Shown here: positions 11,133-23,212 of the stretch, in pieces
Layout of the letters: each line of letters opens with the position of its first letter
Position numbering within the stretch: the stretch's first letter is position 1
NCBI GenBank assembly: GCA_025174535.1
Contig: JALBUN010000018.1
Coordinates: forward strand, 124,001 to 188,000
Length of the DNA stretch: 64,000 bases
Reading direction: 5' to 3'
From: Cantharellus purpuraceus
Taxonomy: Eukaryota; Basidiomycota; Agaricomycetes; Cantharellales; Hydnaceae
Made by a program: the position numbers and the translations under genes
The notes under the pieces: model-generated
Told to the model about the DNA's origin: nothing
Seen by the model: the letters and a program-made list of their open reading frames with translations, nothing else
Database searches by the model: none

Positions 11133-14100
11133 GATTGGGGGGAGCTTCTCTATGAAATCCACAGAGATGGAGTTCCATGGTTGCTCTGGAACCAGAAGTT
11201 GCTTAAGCATTCCATAGGGTTTGTGCCTTTGTGATTTTGAGTGCATACATGTGGTACAAGAGTTACAGTAGTGTTGAATGTACTCCCACATTTTTGGCCA
11301 TACATAGTCCCATTGGATTAACCCTTGGGTGTGATTTTGCCTGAAATGGCCAGAAATCAGGTGATCATGATAGTACTGCAAAACTTGGAGTTGGAGACCA
11401 TTGGTGTTGGGGATGTATATCCAGTCATTGTGTCAGAGGTGTCCTTCAGGGTCAAGTGACCACTTTGGATCAGAAGGGTCATCCAAGTGTTTAACTGCAA
11501 CAGGATTGGATTGGAGTGATGAGTGGATGTCAGAGCAGAGTTGGTCAATGTCCATAATGGTGACAGCCTGGAGGGTGGGAGTCATGAGGGTGGATGCTTG
11601 TAGGGATGATGCCAGCTGCTTGTTAGTGAACACAGGATGAAAGTTGTGTGGATTTACAGTGGCATAGTCACTACTCCCCTCTTTAGGGTAGACATCCCAG
11701 CATCTAGTTAATGCATCAGGTTTTGCTCCAAGTTGACCAGGGCGGAAGCAGATAATGAGATTGAACTGAGACAGGTATTCAGACCACCAGACCTGTCTCC
11801 AGGTGAGTAGTTTCATTGTGGAGAAATATTACAGGTTCTTGTGGTCTGTTATGATGTCTACTGGATTGGAGGGGCCTTTGAGGTAGTGTCTCCATATCTG
11901 GAAGGCTTCATATATGGCAAGGAGCTCTTTGTCATGGATGTCAGTTTGGGGGGTGTAAATGTACACAAGTGAAAAGTGATCAGATGGACAGGATTGCAGC
12001 TAGTGCATAGTTGGAGGCATTGGTTTCTCATAGGATAGGAACATCTGGAGTCCAACGAGTCAGTATTGGAGCAGAGGTAAAGCCCTTTTTCAAGGTCTCC
12101 AAGCTCTGTCTACATCATCAGTGAAATTCCATTGGATACCCTTCCTAGTAAGTCAGGTGAGCAGAATGGTAATATTGGAGTAGTTGTGGATGAAGTGGCA
12201 GTAGAAGTTGGCAAACCCTAGAAAGGACTGTATGTCTTTGACTTCCTGCAGTTCTGGCCATTCCTGTATGGCTTTGATTTTGTCATTGGACATTGTCAGC
12301 CCTGCAGGGAAGAGGATATAGCCTAGATACTCAACTGAGTTGGAGTGGAATTCACATTTGTCAGCATGGGTGAAGAGGTCATGTTGGCAGAGATGTCAGA
12401 GTACCTCTCAATCTTCATTATCTGAATATACCAAAATGTCGTCTAAATAAACAAGGACGGTAACATTGAGGAGGTCAGCAAAGGTATCATTCATGAACTG
12501 CTGGAAGGTGGCTGGAGCATTGGTTAGTCCAAAGGGCATGACACACCATTTGAAAGATCCATATCAAGTGCAGAAAGTCATTTTCCACTCATTGCCTTCT
12601 TGGATATGGACTAGATGATAGGCATGTTAGAGATCTATTTTGGAATAGATCTTAGCCTTTTGCAGGTTCTTGAGCAGGTCCATGGTGTGGGGCATTGGGT
12701 ATCAGTCTTTCTTGGTGATCTTGTTGAGTCCACAGAAGTCAACACATAAATGGAGTGATCCATCCTTTTTGTGGATAAATAGGACTGGAGCTCCATGGGG
12801 GGATAAGGATGGGTGGATGAAGCCCATGGCCAAGTTCTCATCTATGAATATTTGGAGAGCCAGTAGCTCTTTTTGGGATAGTGGGTAGATAGGGCCAAGT
12901 GGAGGAGTGGAGTTGTCATCCAACTCAATCTTGAGATCATACAGTTGGTGTTCCACTAGAGAGTCAGCTTTAGAGTTGCTGAACACATGATACTCCTTAA
13001 GAACCATAGATAGGTCCAGTGGAGTTGATCAAGCAGAATAGGCAGCAAGGAGCATTGGATCAGAGAGGTAAACCTGGAACATTTGTGAGCCATCCAGTTT
13101 GCTTAGTCTGGTGAAGACCATAACATGTACCATTGATATAGACAGAGGGGTAGATGGAGTATCTATCAGAGCAGAGTCAGTAGAGGTGGAAGACAATTTC
13201 ACACCTATAGTTGGTGGTGACATCAGGGATGACACAGCCTGCACTGGAGAACGGAATGTGATATGGCCCAATGCCAAGTCAATCAATGGATTGTAGTGGG
13301 TGAGCCAATTATGTCCAAGAACCACAGAACAGCTGGAGTCAAGCAGAGTAATATAGAATGTAAGGTTTCTGGATTTCTCTGACAGAAAAACAGATAGACA
13401 GATCTATAGCTCATGAAATAACAGCATTAGTATGCCATCAAATAATCAGAGCAATATCAGAGTTATGGTGTATGTATAGAGTTTATGTAAATCAGAAAAA
13501 GCAGAATCAAGGAAATAGTGAGTAGAACCAGAGTCAATTAATGCTTGGATAGTGGTATTGGGAATGGAGTCAGAGTAGATGAGGAGGGTAAGAGGTCAGA
13601 GTGAGCAGCCCTTTGCTTTTGTGGTGGATGAGGTTGCCTTGTTGCAATCCTTGGCTTGGTGACCAGGCTTTCTGCAGAACAGACAGAGGTTGTTATCATG
13701 TGGCACTGGCATTCCTGCTAGGTAAGTTTGCCATCCTTTCCCAGCTTGGTGGAGAGGTCTGGAGTGCTCTTGTGAGCTCTGGAGTTGTTGCTGGAGCTGG
13801 AGTTATTCTGACTGGAACCAGAAGCAGTGTTACCAGTGTTTGACTTCTGGCTGGAGTTAGTAGTGGTCTTCTTATCAGACCCCTTGTTGGACTTTGGGGT
13901 CTTGTCTGATGATTTGTCCAAATTGTTGTTAGCTGAATTTTCACAGGAGACTTCAGATTGACATTCCCAATAATGGGCATCAATGGATTGGGCAAGCTTG
14001 TGAAGGTTAACCAGAGTATCTGGCTTACCAACTGTAAGTACCCAAGGTACTTACTTACTATAGTATATAAATATAATTGATATATGCAGCATTCCCTTGA

Positions 14101-14990
14101 GGAATGTTGTCCTCTTGGCAGATGTATGCACCCATAGGATGCATATGTATAGTTATTATGTAAGCCAGTGAACCCAGTACATATGTGGGTCCACTTATAG
14201 TAGATAGAACTTAGCTAAAAACCACACTGTACAACACATTGCCCAACCAATATACTTGTTGAGTTCTGTGCAATAGTGTGAACTAAGGCACAACTTACAC
14301 CAATGCATGATATCTCGTCCTTGATGCAGGATGGGAGGCCAATGTAAAATTGGGATTGGAGTGCAGCATTGCCCCATTGGACCTTTGGAGCTAGCTACTG
14401 GAAACTCACAATGTATTTTGCAATCTTGTGGTTTTCCTTCATCCAAAGTCAATCAAGTTTGTTCTCAGCATCAGCTTCAGGGTTGTAAGGGCCAAAATTC
14501 ATCTGGAGTTCAGAGATGAAGTCAGAGTAGTCCTCTGACCATATCAGGTCATTGGAGTCATCCATGAGCGCTGGCTCAAAGTAGTCCAGTGTGGTGCCTT
14601 TGAGATAGGACATGGTGAGGGTGACCTTTGCCTGATTGGATGTGAACACATCAGGGCAGTCACAGAAATTCAACCAGCATTGCACCAAGAACAGTTGGAG
14701 CTTGCATGGATCAGAGCTGTCAAAAGGGTTGGGTTCCCAGACCTTGGTCTGGGACTTAGGAGCTTGTGGGGTACAGATGCTGCTGGTGAACAGGGAGATG
14801 GCTTGCACCAGATTTGGGGAGGGTGGAGTATCATCCTCTTCATTGACAGTCTCTATGTGGTCTGTCGGTTCTTTGATGACCCTGGGGATAGTGTTGATGC
14901 TGGGAGCAGGCACCTCAATGGTTCTTGCATGTTTGGAATTGGTGGTAGATCATGGCATTGGTAGAAGTGAGTACAGCAGTTCAAATATAC
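11133..14990 (-). pseudogene. Gypsy retrotransposon copy 2, gag-pol remnant
   Basis: On the minus strand: gag at 14305-14935 (IPRVIKEPTDHIETVNEED), zinc knuckle region at 13643-13690, protease ALIDSGS near 13527-13550, reverse transcriptase at 12430-13325 with an intact YLDD (12438-12449), RNase H (11433-12300, with [20 protein letters not shown]), and the integrase zinc-binding region at 11140-11400 (H and C residues in YYHDHLISGHF and CNSCTTCMHS). Integrase is cut at 11133, where the inverted gag segment begins. A 267-base LTR is inserted in gag at 14033-14299. Frames are broken in many places, and many CpG sites present in copy 1 read TpG or CpA here. Confidence 0.87.
14033..14299 (+). mobile_element. 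Solo LTR, family C (267 bases), inside Gypsy gag
   Basis: Ends are TGTAAGTACCC and CAACTTACA, a 7-base inverted terminal repeat (TGTAAGT/ACTTACA). Gypsy copy 1 lacks it at the same gag position, so it is an insertion. Flanks are CCAAC (14028-14032) and CCAAT (14300-14304), a 5-base target duplication with one transition. Contains a tatataaata near 14064. Confidence 0.75.
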
Positions 14991-15521
14991 TGTTACACAC
15001 TGGGTCTGATTGGGGGTTGGAGCTTGGGTCAGAGTCAACAGTCAGAGTCAGAGCTGGGATTGGGGTGCATCGTGGGGGTTGGAACAGACTTGGCTTCAGC
15101 TTATGTGCTGCACCCTCACTAATACCAGTGTCTGAGATTTTGGAGGTGCAGTATGACTTAGATGGTTCAGATCGGACTTTAGGAGCTAGGCATGATTCAA
15201 TATTTGAACTGGGGAATGAAGTCCCCAGTTGTATGACTTAAATACATATTTGAAATCTAATAATAGTTACTCCAGTGATGGGTCTCTGAGGCTGACAGCC
15301 TTACATGAGTATGTCCAAGTCCGATGGGGACAGATGTCCAGGTTCCTATGGTGATGCTGATGCATCAATCAGAACTGGAGGTGGATGAGCAAGATCAACA
15401 GTGACAATTGGATGGACTAAATGGAGATGTGATGGTTTCCAAATGAAGTATAGATTTCATGTGCATGGGGATCTGAGTGGATCGGATGGGGATCTGGGCA
15501 ATAATGAATATAGTCATAACA
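14991..15521 (-). repeat. Gypsy LTR, right copy (5' LTR of the minus-strand element)
   Basis: 531 bases with ends TGTTACACAC and GTCATAACA. It is a direct repeat of 6114-6638. Since the Gypsy genes read leftward, this is the upstream LTR of copy 2. Confidence 0.75.
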
Positions 15522-15990
15522 TGTAGTTAGAACAGAACTTAAATTTTAACTACACCACATTGCACATAGCACAACCAATAAATTTGGTTGAGTTCTGTGT
15601 TGGTGTGAACTAAGTCACAACTCTTACAGCAATGGAAGCCTCCTGTAATCAGTTTACATGCTATGACACCCCAGTGAGGGGGGGTATTGGGGTATGGGAA
15701 GCACACACATATGTGGATCATAATCACATTAATGACACATCACCACATGTGATGTCCGTCCCTGTACTGTTCAGGTGTTACTGAGTTACACATACTTACT
15801 TAAATTTTTCATTACCACAGATGTATATAACTCGTCTGTGGTCGCCCATCCTTCCTCAGCCATATTCATACTATATGGACTAGCATTAATTCTCCAGATC
15901 ACAATAACATTGACTTTCGACTTCCGGATACAACCCATTGACAATGATTGGCATCTTGACCCAACGAAAACTTGACGTTTTGGTCTTACT
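15522..15990. repeat. Truncated family C LTR and unassigned repeat
   Basis: 15522-15629 matches the second half of the 14033-14299 LTR (gttgagttctgtg, gtgaactaag, ending cttaca). The rest up to about 15990 has no coding features and marks the edge of the transposon block. Confidence 0.45.
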
Positions 15991-16459
15991 GATAATGGGT
16001 GGTGTTCGGCGTGAGGGCCTTCCTGTAACCGCCTTCGAGCCAGTGACGAGCTTGACATCACTTCTAACTCAGGAACCTGGACTGATATACTTCCAATAGA
16101 CCTGTCGCTTTCTCCATATGCTCAGTACAAGCTTCTGTCGGATGCAGTCTTAATCAGTTCGGAACAAATATATGATGCCATACTTGGCACGGGATGCGTA
16201 GTCTGAAAATAAGATAGTAAGTCAAACATGCTGTTTTCGGTTTTGCGTTCTTATTAGATTCGGCATCGAATGGTCAAGCAGCACTCGTTAAGAGCGATTC
16301 CCTGCGAATCAGACCGCTCAGGGTGTTGTTATAGTTCGGAACCTATGTCTCTGCTTCCTCAGTCAAGTTGGTTTGATTGTACGTCAGTTTCCAGTCAGGA
16401 CGGAAGTGCGGGGGATATTCTTGGCGCATGTGCCTGCACGCTTGCAATAAGTTGACGTC

Positions 16460-16482
16460 GGCGCTAAATTTTAGTATTTCAG
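16460..16482 (+). promoter_or_regulatory. Shared promoter element of P2
   Basis: Begins GGCGCTAAATT and ends TAGTATTTCAG; identical to the element of P3. 58 bases separate it from the P2 start codon. Confidence 0.62.
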
Positions 16483-16540
16483 CCAGGCGAGGGACAGAAG
16501 TAGCACCAGCAAGCCCATATCGCATCATACCTGCGCACAC

Positions 16541-16738
16541 ATGAAGGTTACTAGCATCATATTGACACTCTCTGCCTTTGTTCTTGCGACCAATGCGGTC
16601 CCTACCAACGCGTCCCCTGCCTGCGTGAGGGCTGGTGAAGTCCCTTTCAAACATCTCCCTGTAAACACCCTGTTTCTAACACCTATTTTTCCAACAGCAG
16701 CAGGAGATGTGCACGAAGATGGTGTTGTGTGCCTATAA
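16541..16738 (+). CDS. Small secreted peptide P2
   Basis: Exon 1 is 16541-16634. The acceptor is a run of three possible AGs (16697, 16700, 16703). The first gives exon 2 at 16698-16738, a 44-residue product and exactly 14 residues between the two cysteines, as in P1, P4 and P5, so I prefer it. The signal peptide is about residues 1-19 (SIILTLSAFVLATNA). The mature part contains SPACVRA and ends HEDGVVCL. The frame also stays open without splicing, giving 65 residues. A 3' UTR intron lies at 16749-16803. The intron position and UTR intron match the other four genes. Confidence 0.77.
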   Translation: MKVTSIILTLSAFVLATNAVPTNASPACVRAGEVPFKHLPVNTLFLTPIFPTAAGDVHEDGVVCL

Positions 16739-18031
16739 GCTCCCACAGGTAGTTTATAGGTGTCACACTGAACTTTTCTGACTGATATAACTTTTCACCG
16801 CAGTAAACCTGTCTCCAAAAACCCAGTACCGTTCAAGTCTCCTTGCCATATGCGATGAACATGCGTGTCACCGTGGTGTCACGTTCCGTGGTGTTAATGT
16901 TCTTGTCATTGTCCCCCCATCTTGTAAATCTAGTTCCAGAACGAAATATATTTCTCTTATACACTAAAGGACCCTTCGATACCAGAGCCGTCACTAATTA
17001 CACTACTCTTTGCGGGAGAGTGATGGAGATGAAGATTACATACCTACTAGCGAGAGCCTCGGGATGACATATCCTGACGAGTTCTGAGGTGACCGGCTTT
17101 CCCTAGCGTAATGGAAATACACGCTAATGGCCGCCTAAATTAGCTATAGAATCAGATATACAGCAAGCAAGCAAAACCTACTCAAAGTCCTCTGTGGCTA
17201 ACCAAGAGAGGCTGCACAGCAAAAGAAGAGGGGAGGCATTTATCGGATGAAGCTACAGCCTCAAGGCAGCATGCGTTAAGCGAAGGGAGGAAATAAACTC
17301 AAGCGGTCGAAAGGATCCAATTGAGCCGTCACTAATCATGAAAATTACTGCTCTTCAGCGGGAGAGCGGAGACGAAGGTTACATTTCTACTAGAGGGAGC
17401 CTTGGAACGAATATATCCCGGAGAGTTCTAATATCACTGCCGAAGCGCTGTCATATATCAGCTTGAAGCATACATTCTTCAGTGATGTATACATGTAGCT
17501 ATCTCTTATCACTCTGAAATGGGATTCCGACTCACATGGAACGTCTGCACGCTTGAATTATAGTCCTTTGCGCCGCGAGGCATCAGCACAATTCTTTCTA
17601 GGGACGCTCAATCTGATTTAGATGGTGTTCGTCGTGAGGGCGCCTTACTGTAGCCGCCTCCGGTGACGAGCTTGACATCACTTCTAACCCAGGAACACGA
17701 GGTGATATAATACTTCAAAGACCAGTCGCTTTCGTATGCAAGCTTCTACCGGATGCGGTCTTCATCAGTTCAGACCAAACACGTCTGAAAGCAAGGCTGT
17801 GAGTCAATGCGCCGTTTTCGGCTATGCGTTCTTATTACCATCAGATTCGGCATCGAACGATTACGCAGAACTCGTTCTCTACTTGAACAGCAAACCGCTC
17901 AGGGTGTTTTTCGGAACCCACGTCTCCGCTATGGTTCTCAGTTGAGTTAGCTTGGCTGCATTCCAATTATGACAGAAGTGCAGGGATGATTCATGACACA
18001 TGCGCCTGCACGCTTGCAATGAGTTGACGTC

Positions 18032-18054
18032 GGCGCTAAATTTTAGTATTTCAG
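18032..18054 (+). promoter_or_regulatory. Shared promoter element of P3
   Basis: Same 23 bases as the P2 element. 63 bases separate it from the P3 start codon, the same spacing as in P4 and P5. Confidence 0.62.
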
Positions 18055-18117
18055 TCGGGCGAGGGAGACAGACGTAAGACCAGCCCATATCACATCGCAC
18101 CTACACACACATCAATC

Positions 18118-18317
18118 ATGAAGTTTACCAGCATCATCTTGACTCTCGCCGCCTTTGTTCTTGCGACCAATGCAGTCCCTGTCAACACACCCCACGCTCT
18201 TTGCGCGAGAGTTGGTGAGTCTCCTTCAGACATCTCCCTGTAAACACCCGATCGCTAACACTCCGATTTCCAACCGCAGGAGAAGATGTGTCCGAAAGCG
18301 GTCTTGAGTGCCTTTAA
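18118..18317 (+). CDS. Small secreted peptide P3
   Basis: Exons 18118-18214 and 18280-18317, 44 residues. Signal peptide about residues 1-19 (MKFTSIILTLAAFVLATNA). The mature part starts VPVNTPHALCARV and ends VSESGLECL, with 13 residues between the cysteines. Unspliced, the frame soon stops, so splicing is needed to reach the conserved ending. A 3' UTR intron is at 18328-18380. The 65-base coding intron (GTGAGTCTCCTTC...) shares its start with that of P1, showing common descent of the intron as well. The gene looks intact. It sits 1.05 kb from the 3' end of the UstYa-like gene on the opposite strand. Confidence 0.82.
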
Positions 18318-18380
18318 TTCCCCATAGGTAATCCATAGGTGGTACGCTGAAGTTTTCTGACTGATATAACTTAACAGCAG

Positions 18381-19362
18381 GAAATCCGTGTTCCAAAAAC
18401 CCAGTAGCGTTCAAGTCTCCATGCCATATACGATGGACATGCATGTCGCCGTGGTGTCACGTCCAATAGTGTTCATGTTCTTGTCGTAGTCCCCCCATCT
18501 TGTAAACCCTCTTCCAGAACGATATATGCATTTCTCTTACACTAAGGAACCCTCAAAGTACCTCTCACTTGTGATAGTTGAGCGGTCACTATTCATGATA
18601 ACTATACTGCTCTTTGCGGGAGTGATGGAGACGAAGGATACCTACTAGCGAGAGCCTCGGAATGATGTATTGGGAATTCTGCGGTGATAGGCTATTTTAG
18701 TGCAGTAAGAGCATACGCGCTGGGGCCACGCAAACTAATTACAGAACCTGAGATGCACAGCGGGCGCAAAACGTAGTCAGACTCCCCCGTGGCTCACCAA
18801 GATAGAGTGCACAGCAAAAGAAGAAGAAGAAGAATTTGTCTCACGAAGCTACAGCCTCAAGGCAGCGCGCATTAAGCGAAGGGAGGAAATCATTTCAAAC
18901 GATCGACAGCATTTAATTGCACCACCGGCAACCGTGAGGTGCCGTAACTAAGGGTAAAACCTTGACACCACAAGGTGGATTGTATGATTGACACCGCAAA
19001 GAAATTGCACAGTACGGAGAAGTCAAATCCCCGCACAGGCGCAAGAACGGTCGCTACTACGCGACGACCGCAACTACAATTGATGTAAGGCTTATAATTT
19101 CCCGATACCGACAAATTTATTTATCGCATGAGGCTTCACGAATCAGAACCATGAAGCAAAACATGGGGGGGCGATACTGCTTAAAATACCTTTTATGTAA
19201 AGATGTTAATTGCTTCGTTTGTGGGTGCTAAATTATCAAGCTTCAAGGAGTGCGACCTTCTGACACCAGCCTTTTCCAACATTCAGAATTGTCTTTGGAA
19301 AGAACGAATAACAAATTGACATTCCCATCAAGCATACAAACGACATTCCCTGGGGAGCCTCA
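18381..19362. other. Spacer between P3 and the UstYa-like pair
   Basis: Includes the 3' UTR and duplicated flank of P3 up to about 18900. From there to 19362 no open frame with family features is seen. Confidence 0.45.
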
Positions 19363-20068
19363 TTATTGCTGGTTTTTCCGCGCTTCCCCTGTTTGGGTTC
19401 AAAATGTCACCAAGGTAGTTCGTTTGCGCAAATAAACAGATTAAGGACTCACATTGAAGATGGTTGGCGACGGCTCCATCATATAATGCCGTCCAATCGC
19501 GACACTGATACAATGATCGTGTTAAATCCACCACCTTTGGCGGTGTGTCCCATCTCACAGACTCCAAAGCAGTATGTGAATGACAGAGGACCATCTGCCT
19601 CATGTAATTCATACAGTGATGGACTATTTCTTTTTGATTTTCCTCCATATCGATGAGAGCTTGACGGATGATATCGAGGCATTGGAGCTCATGGAACATA
19701 GCCACGCCGAATTTGCGATCGTTCTGTCCAAGATGGATGAACCCATCCCCAGGAGGCAAATGTGCGCCCCATTCTGCTGCGCCCAGTGCAGTGTCGAGGT
19801 CGTAGCGATGAGTGTCCTCTGGGTAGAGGCCAACTATGGCTTGGTGAAGCGGCCACTCGGGGGGATAGTCGTCTCCCATATACGCTGTTGGAAATGCGCT
19901 GATTAGCCCATTTGCTCGTGACATGAACCGGACAATGTAAACTCATACTCAACTAAAATACCTGTTACTAGTAAGTAAGGGCTTCAGAAATAAGCCGCTA
20001 TAAAGGATGGTCGAGATCACTGCGGCAAGCCCTACCGCGATGAGCAGAGAATGTGGCGGTCGGGACAT
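19363..20068 (-). CDS. UstYa-like (DUF3328) protein 1, altered first motif
   Basis: Minus-strand exons 20068-19962, 19898-19453 and 19388-19363 join in frame to about 192 residues; an in-frame ATG at 20143 would add 25. Residues 8-28 are an N-terminal membrane helix (LLIAVGLAAVISTILYSGLF). The luminal part has AYMGDDYPPEWP and then the family motifs. UstYa proteins carry HxxHC and HCxxxxR, and oxidise or cyclise secreted precursor peptides in ascomycete RiPP pathways. Here the second motif is intact (HHCMNYMRQ, 129-137), but the first reads HELQC (105-109) with Gln in place of the second His. The spliced C terminus is NHLQWEARKNQQ, typical of the family. It is divergent to UstYa-like 2, starts 411 bases apart. 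It may have reduced or altered activity. Confidence 0.82.
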
Positions 20069-20143
20069 GACAGAGTCGGTCAAAGGCGACGGAACGCCCA
20101 GTCGACGAAATAGTCGTAATTCACAGCAAGTTAGACTTAGCAA

Positions 20144-20478
20144 GCTCCACGCTCACATAAACTTGCGCCTGTGCACAATAGTACGTGACAAAAAGATCTG
20201 CCATATCCCACGGTCTATATCAGTAACTATCATCCCCCAGTTCTCGTGAAATTGACATCGCCGGTGATCCATGCGAATAGGATAAGTTCTCATCCGGAAA
20301 TATGATGCCAAGCGTGAAAAGCCTCCAGAGACCGATTCGGGCCGCGACCGGATCGCTCCGAGTGTTTTTAAAGGGACCAATTCGAAAATCGACGTTTTAG
20401 CCTTTTCCAAGTTCAGATATCGGGCTAATGTGTTAGCATAGGTATCTGGATGTCATCGAATCTCACCTTTTTACATCA
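20144..20478. promoter_or_regulatory. Divergent promoter region between the two UstYa-like genes
   Basis: About 335-410 bases separate the two start codons, so the genes probably share control elements. A ttttaaaggg block near 20366 could be a TATA-like site for the + gene. The 23-base element of the peptide genes is not found here. Confidence 0.4.
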
Positions 20479-21158
20479 ATGAAAGCTGACACGGTCTTGC
20501 TGCCTGCATTGGCTCTGGTCAGCTTTGGCTTTCTAATTCATGGTTTACTGCCACGAAATCATCAGGTGTCAAAGACCTACAGTGAGCTAGGGTCCTAGTT
20601 AGCGTGAAGGAAACGCCTTTTGACTACCATTTTTTACCAACAACAGCCTTTCTTGGAGATGACTTTCCTTCAGAGGTCCCTATCTCCCCGCCAGGCCAGG
20701 TGGAGATGACTTTGGAGGAGAGCATGCGCTTCATCTCTAAGGGCGACGATCCTGTAGAGACGTGGGGAAGGAACGTGCCTCCAGGCCTGGGCTACCTTCG
20801 TCTGGGTCCCAAACACCGTATTTTCGCAGTGGCCATGTATCACCAGCTACATTGCCTGTTCCAGATCAGCTATGCCTTATCCCACCAGCTTGGAGGAAGT
20901 GCGCATCTCCACCACTGTCTTGACTATATCCGGCAAAATGTCCTATGCGCCGCAGACGCAACACTCGAGCCAAACGTTTTTACCCAGCAGAATTTTACAT
21001 TGGAGCGTGTGGGTTTGACACGCGTCTGCAGAGATTGGTCTGCAGTTAATGATTTTGCTGTGGAAAATCATCTGGAATGGCTTGATTACAAGGCGGTATA
21101 TATGTCGAATATAGTCAGTCTTGAACAATTGAGCTTCTTATCACTATATCCATGCTGA
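20479..21158 (+). CDS. UstYa-like (DUF3328) protein 2, canonical motifs
   Basis: Exons 20479-20565 and 20610-21158 give 211 residues. An alternative donor at 21095 with acceptor at 21198 would replace the tail and end at 21318 (230 residues). Residues 5-25 are an N-terminal membrane helix. The body has TTAFLGDDFPSEVP, then both family motifs intact: HQLHC at 107-111 and HCLDYIRQ at 130-137, followed by CRDWSAVNDFAVENHLEW. By family knowledge this is a secretory-pathway oxidase or cyclase acting on peptides or other secondary-metabolite intermediates. It lies between the P2/P3 and P4/P5 peptide pairs and next to a GNAT gene, which is why a peptide substrate is suspected. Confidence 0.87.
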
Positions 21159-21318
21159 CCCACTACCCTCAGTCATTTTCTTCTCTCTGAACAAGCAGAT
21201 TCTGTATTATGCAGATGATATCGACGTCCCTTGTCAAGCACTATATCTCCTTGCAAACGATACAATTGACGGCTTAGCGGGCAGTGTGGCGCATGAGGCA
21301 ATACTTGTGGATTTGTAG

Positions 21319-21857
21319 TCGTGACTGCCGACCGTGTTCCTTGATGAACATTGTGTGTTTCGTCCTAGTTGTAGCTGCGGCACTAACAATACGTTGATGG
21401 GGAGACGCTGAAATATGCGTGAATTTCACTTCTGAATCCAAATCTTGGTGGTCGGTGAGCGCAGAAGATATAAGTAACTATAAGAAATGTTGCTTTGTGC
21501 AGTAGGGAAGCATATCGTGACTGAGGTTTCCGATATCTACATCGAATAAACCTGGTGAAGCCTGCCGATGGGTAAGATTGGTCGGCTGGACGGAAAGCGC
21601 CCGTGGTCGTGTGACCTAGTATAACTGGTCACATCCATTCCTATTGGAAGAAACTATCCTGAACTGAAAGTACCTGGCCTTCCATATCTGTGACACACAA
21701 TATACAGGTTGGGTACTATGAGTCCTACATGTTACCTAAACATACGGATGACTCTCGGGCGATATACTTAGTATCCGAAGCTGGTGGGCACTTTCAATCG
21801 GCGCCTTGAGAGTGACATTGCAGGCCTCCCATCTCATCTGGCCCTTTTACACATCCA
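21319..21857. other. Spacer before the GNAT gene
   Basis: No open frame with recognisable features. It would hold the UstYa-like 2 terminator and the GNAT promoter. Confidence 0.4.
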
Positions 21858-22875
21858 ATGGCGTTCACGATCCGTCGAGTCTTGAATCCCACAGGTGAGT
21901 GCCTCGCTCGTCCAAAGTTTCCCATCGATAGACACGGCTCTCCCACACAGAGGAAGAAATTGATCGTGGGGCGACAGCTCTTGCTGAAGCCTTTGAACAT
22001 CGTCCGTCCTCGTAGAAGGAAAATGTTATATGACTCTGAGATTATATATCCTCTCACTTTCAGAATTTTTCATTGGCGGTCTGGGCGGGGACAAAACGCT
22101 TGTGACACCCATCTTACGGGCCCACATCACTGGCGGCCTCATAGGAGGAGAGGTATATTATGCAGAGCTTCTGGAACAAGGGGTTGTAGGTGTCGCGGTG
22201 TGGTTTGGTCCAGGGCAGAAATTTCTTAGCTCGTACGTGCTTCCTAACCACGTGGCTTGACTATTCTCTGTAATAGTTTGCCCTATTCTTGCAGCGAGGA
22301 GCAGATCAACGCAGGATGGAAACAAGTCATGCTCAAGCTCGAGACCAAATACTCTGCTTGGTGGGATTACGTGCGCATTCCCTTGTCGCGCTGATCCTCT
22401 CTTGCTCGAGTGATTAAGGTGCCTTTTCCAGTTTTTGGAGGCATATGACAACCTCTGTGAACGAGCACTAGGGGCTGGAGTAAAGCTCGCTTCATACCAT
22501 CTCCAATTGTTTGGCGTTATCCCTGAGCAACAGAGGAAAGGCATTGGTAGTATGTTGATGAAGACGGTGGAGGACCTGGTTCGTATTGACGCGTTAAATC
22601 ATATTATTACCCTCATTAACACATGTGCTCGAACAGGCGAGACCCAAGAATGTTGCTCTTTGTCTTGAAACTGTGGGAGAAACCAATGTGCGCCCGTCAG
22701 ATTATAAACAATTTTATCAAAGTCTAATTACCATATATCCTCATACTTTCTTATTGGATCCGAACCTCAGGTTACGATTTATAAATCAATGGGATACGGT
22801 GTCGGGGGCTCTGGGCCTATAAAGGCACCCTCTGGTCAGGAGTTTGTCATGTACTGTCTTCTAAAGCGAGTGTAA
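21858..22875 (+). CDS. GNAT-family N-acetyltransferase
   Basis: Seven exons fit exactly in frame: 21858-21894, 21951-22001, 22064-22232, 22295-22370, 22432-22578, 22637-22687 and 22771-22875, giving 211 residues. The acetyl-CoA loop is seen in VIPEQQRKGIGSMLM (pattern Q/R-x-x-G-x-G/A). Around it are the family's beta-strand VGVAVWFGPG and the end block VTIYKSMGYGVGG. Mushroom genomes have many GNAT proteins of this type. The substrate cannot be read from sequence; small amines, amino acids or peptides are all possible. It appears intact and is 0.7 kb downstream of the canonical UstYa-like gene, on the same strand, so it may belong to the same pathway, but independent housekeeping use is equally possible. 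Confidence 0.85.
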
Positions 22876-23212
22876 TCCAGGTGAACACGTCCTTGATGTA
22901 CATTTGAGTCAATACGGTTGGGTAGATACCTTGTCGTGCGTGTCCCAATATCGCTACGAAATACTAAACGAACGTATAATACACCACTCCTTGCCTCGCT
23001 GCCTCGACCTTTGTCGACTCTTTCAATTACAACCCCATCTGAATTTACCAAGGGATTGGGTGATGGCGATCGTACACCAAGACAAACAAGACTATGCCGG
23101 ACTATACCCAGAAGAAAGCTTTATGCATTTTTACCTTTGAGAGGAACATAGGACGAGGGCCTTCGCGAGTAGTACCAGTCGGAGCCATCGGAATAGTGCA
23201 CTACGTCGATGT

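Larger units (their letters stand above)
15990..18900. repeat. Tandem duplication carrying peptide genes P2 and P3
   Basis: Two units about 1.58 kb apart (16541 against 18118 by their start codons) share promoter, gene and long non-coding flanks. Upstream landmarks are gtgacgagcttgacatcac in both. Downstream landmarks are gaagctacagcctcaaggca and ttaagcgaagggaggaaat in both. Within the spacer, the block around 16980-17070 is partly repeated again near 17320-17420. Divergence is well above a recent copy, with indels. Confidence 0.8.

Noticed and set aside
16541..16738. P2 as an unspliced 65-residue protein
   Set aside because: The four paralogues need the intron to reach their conserved end, and splicing P2 gives the same C-x14-C-L pattern; the open intron is by chance.
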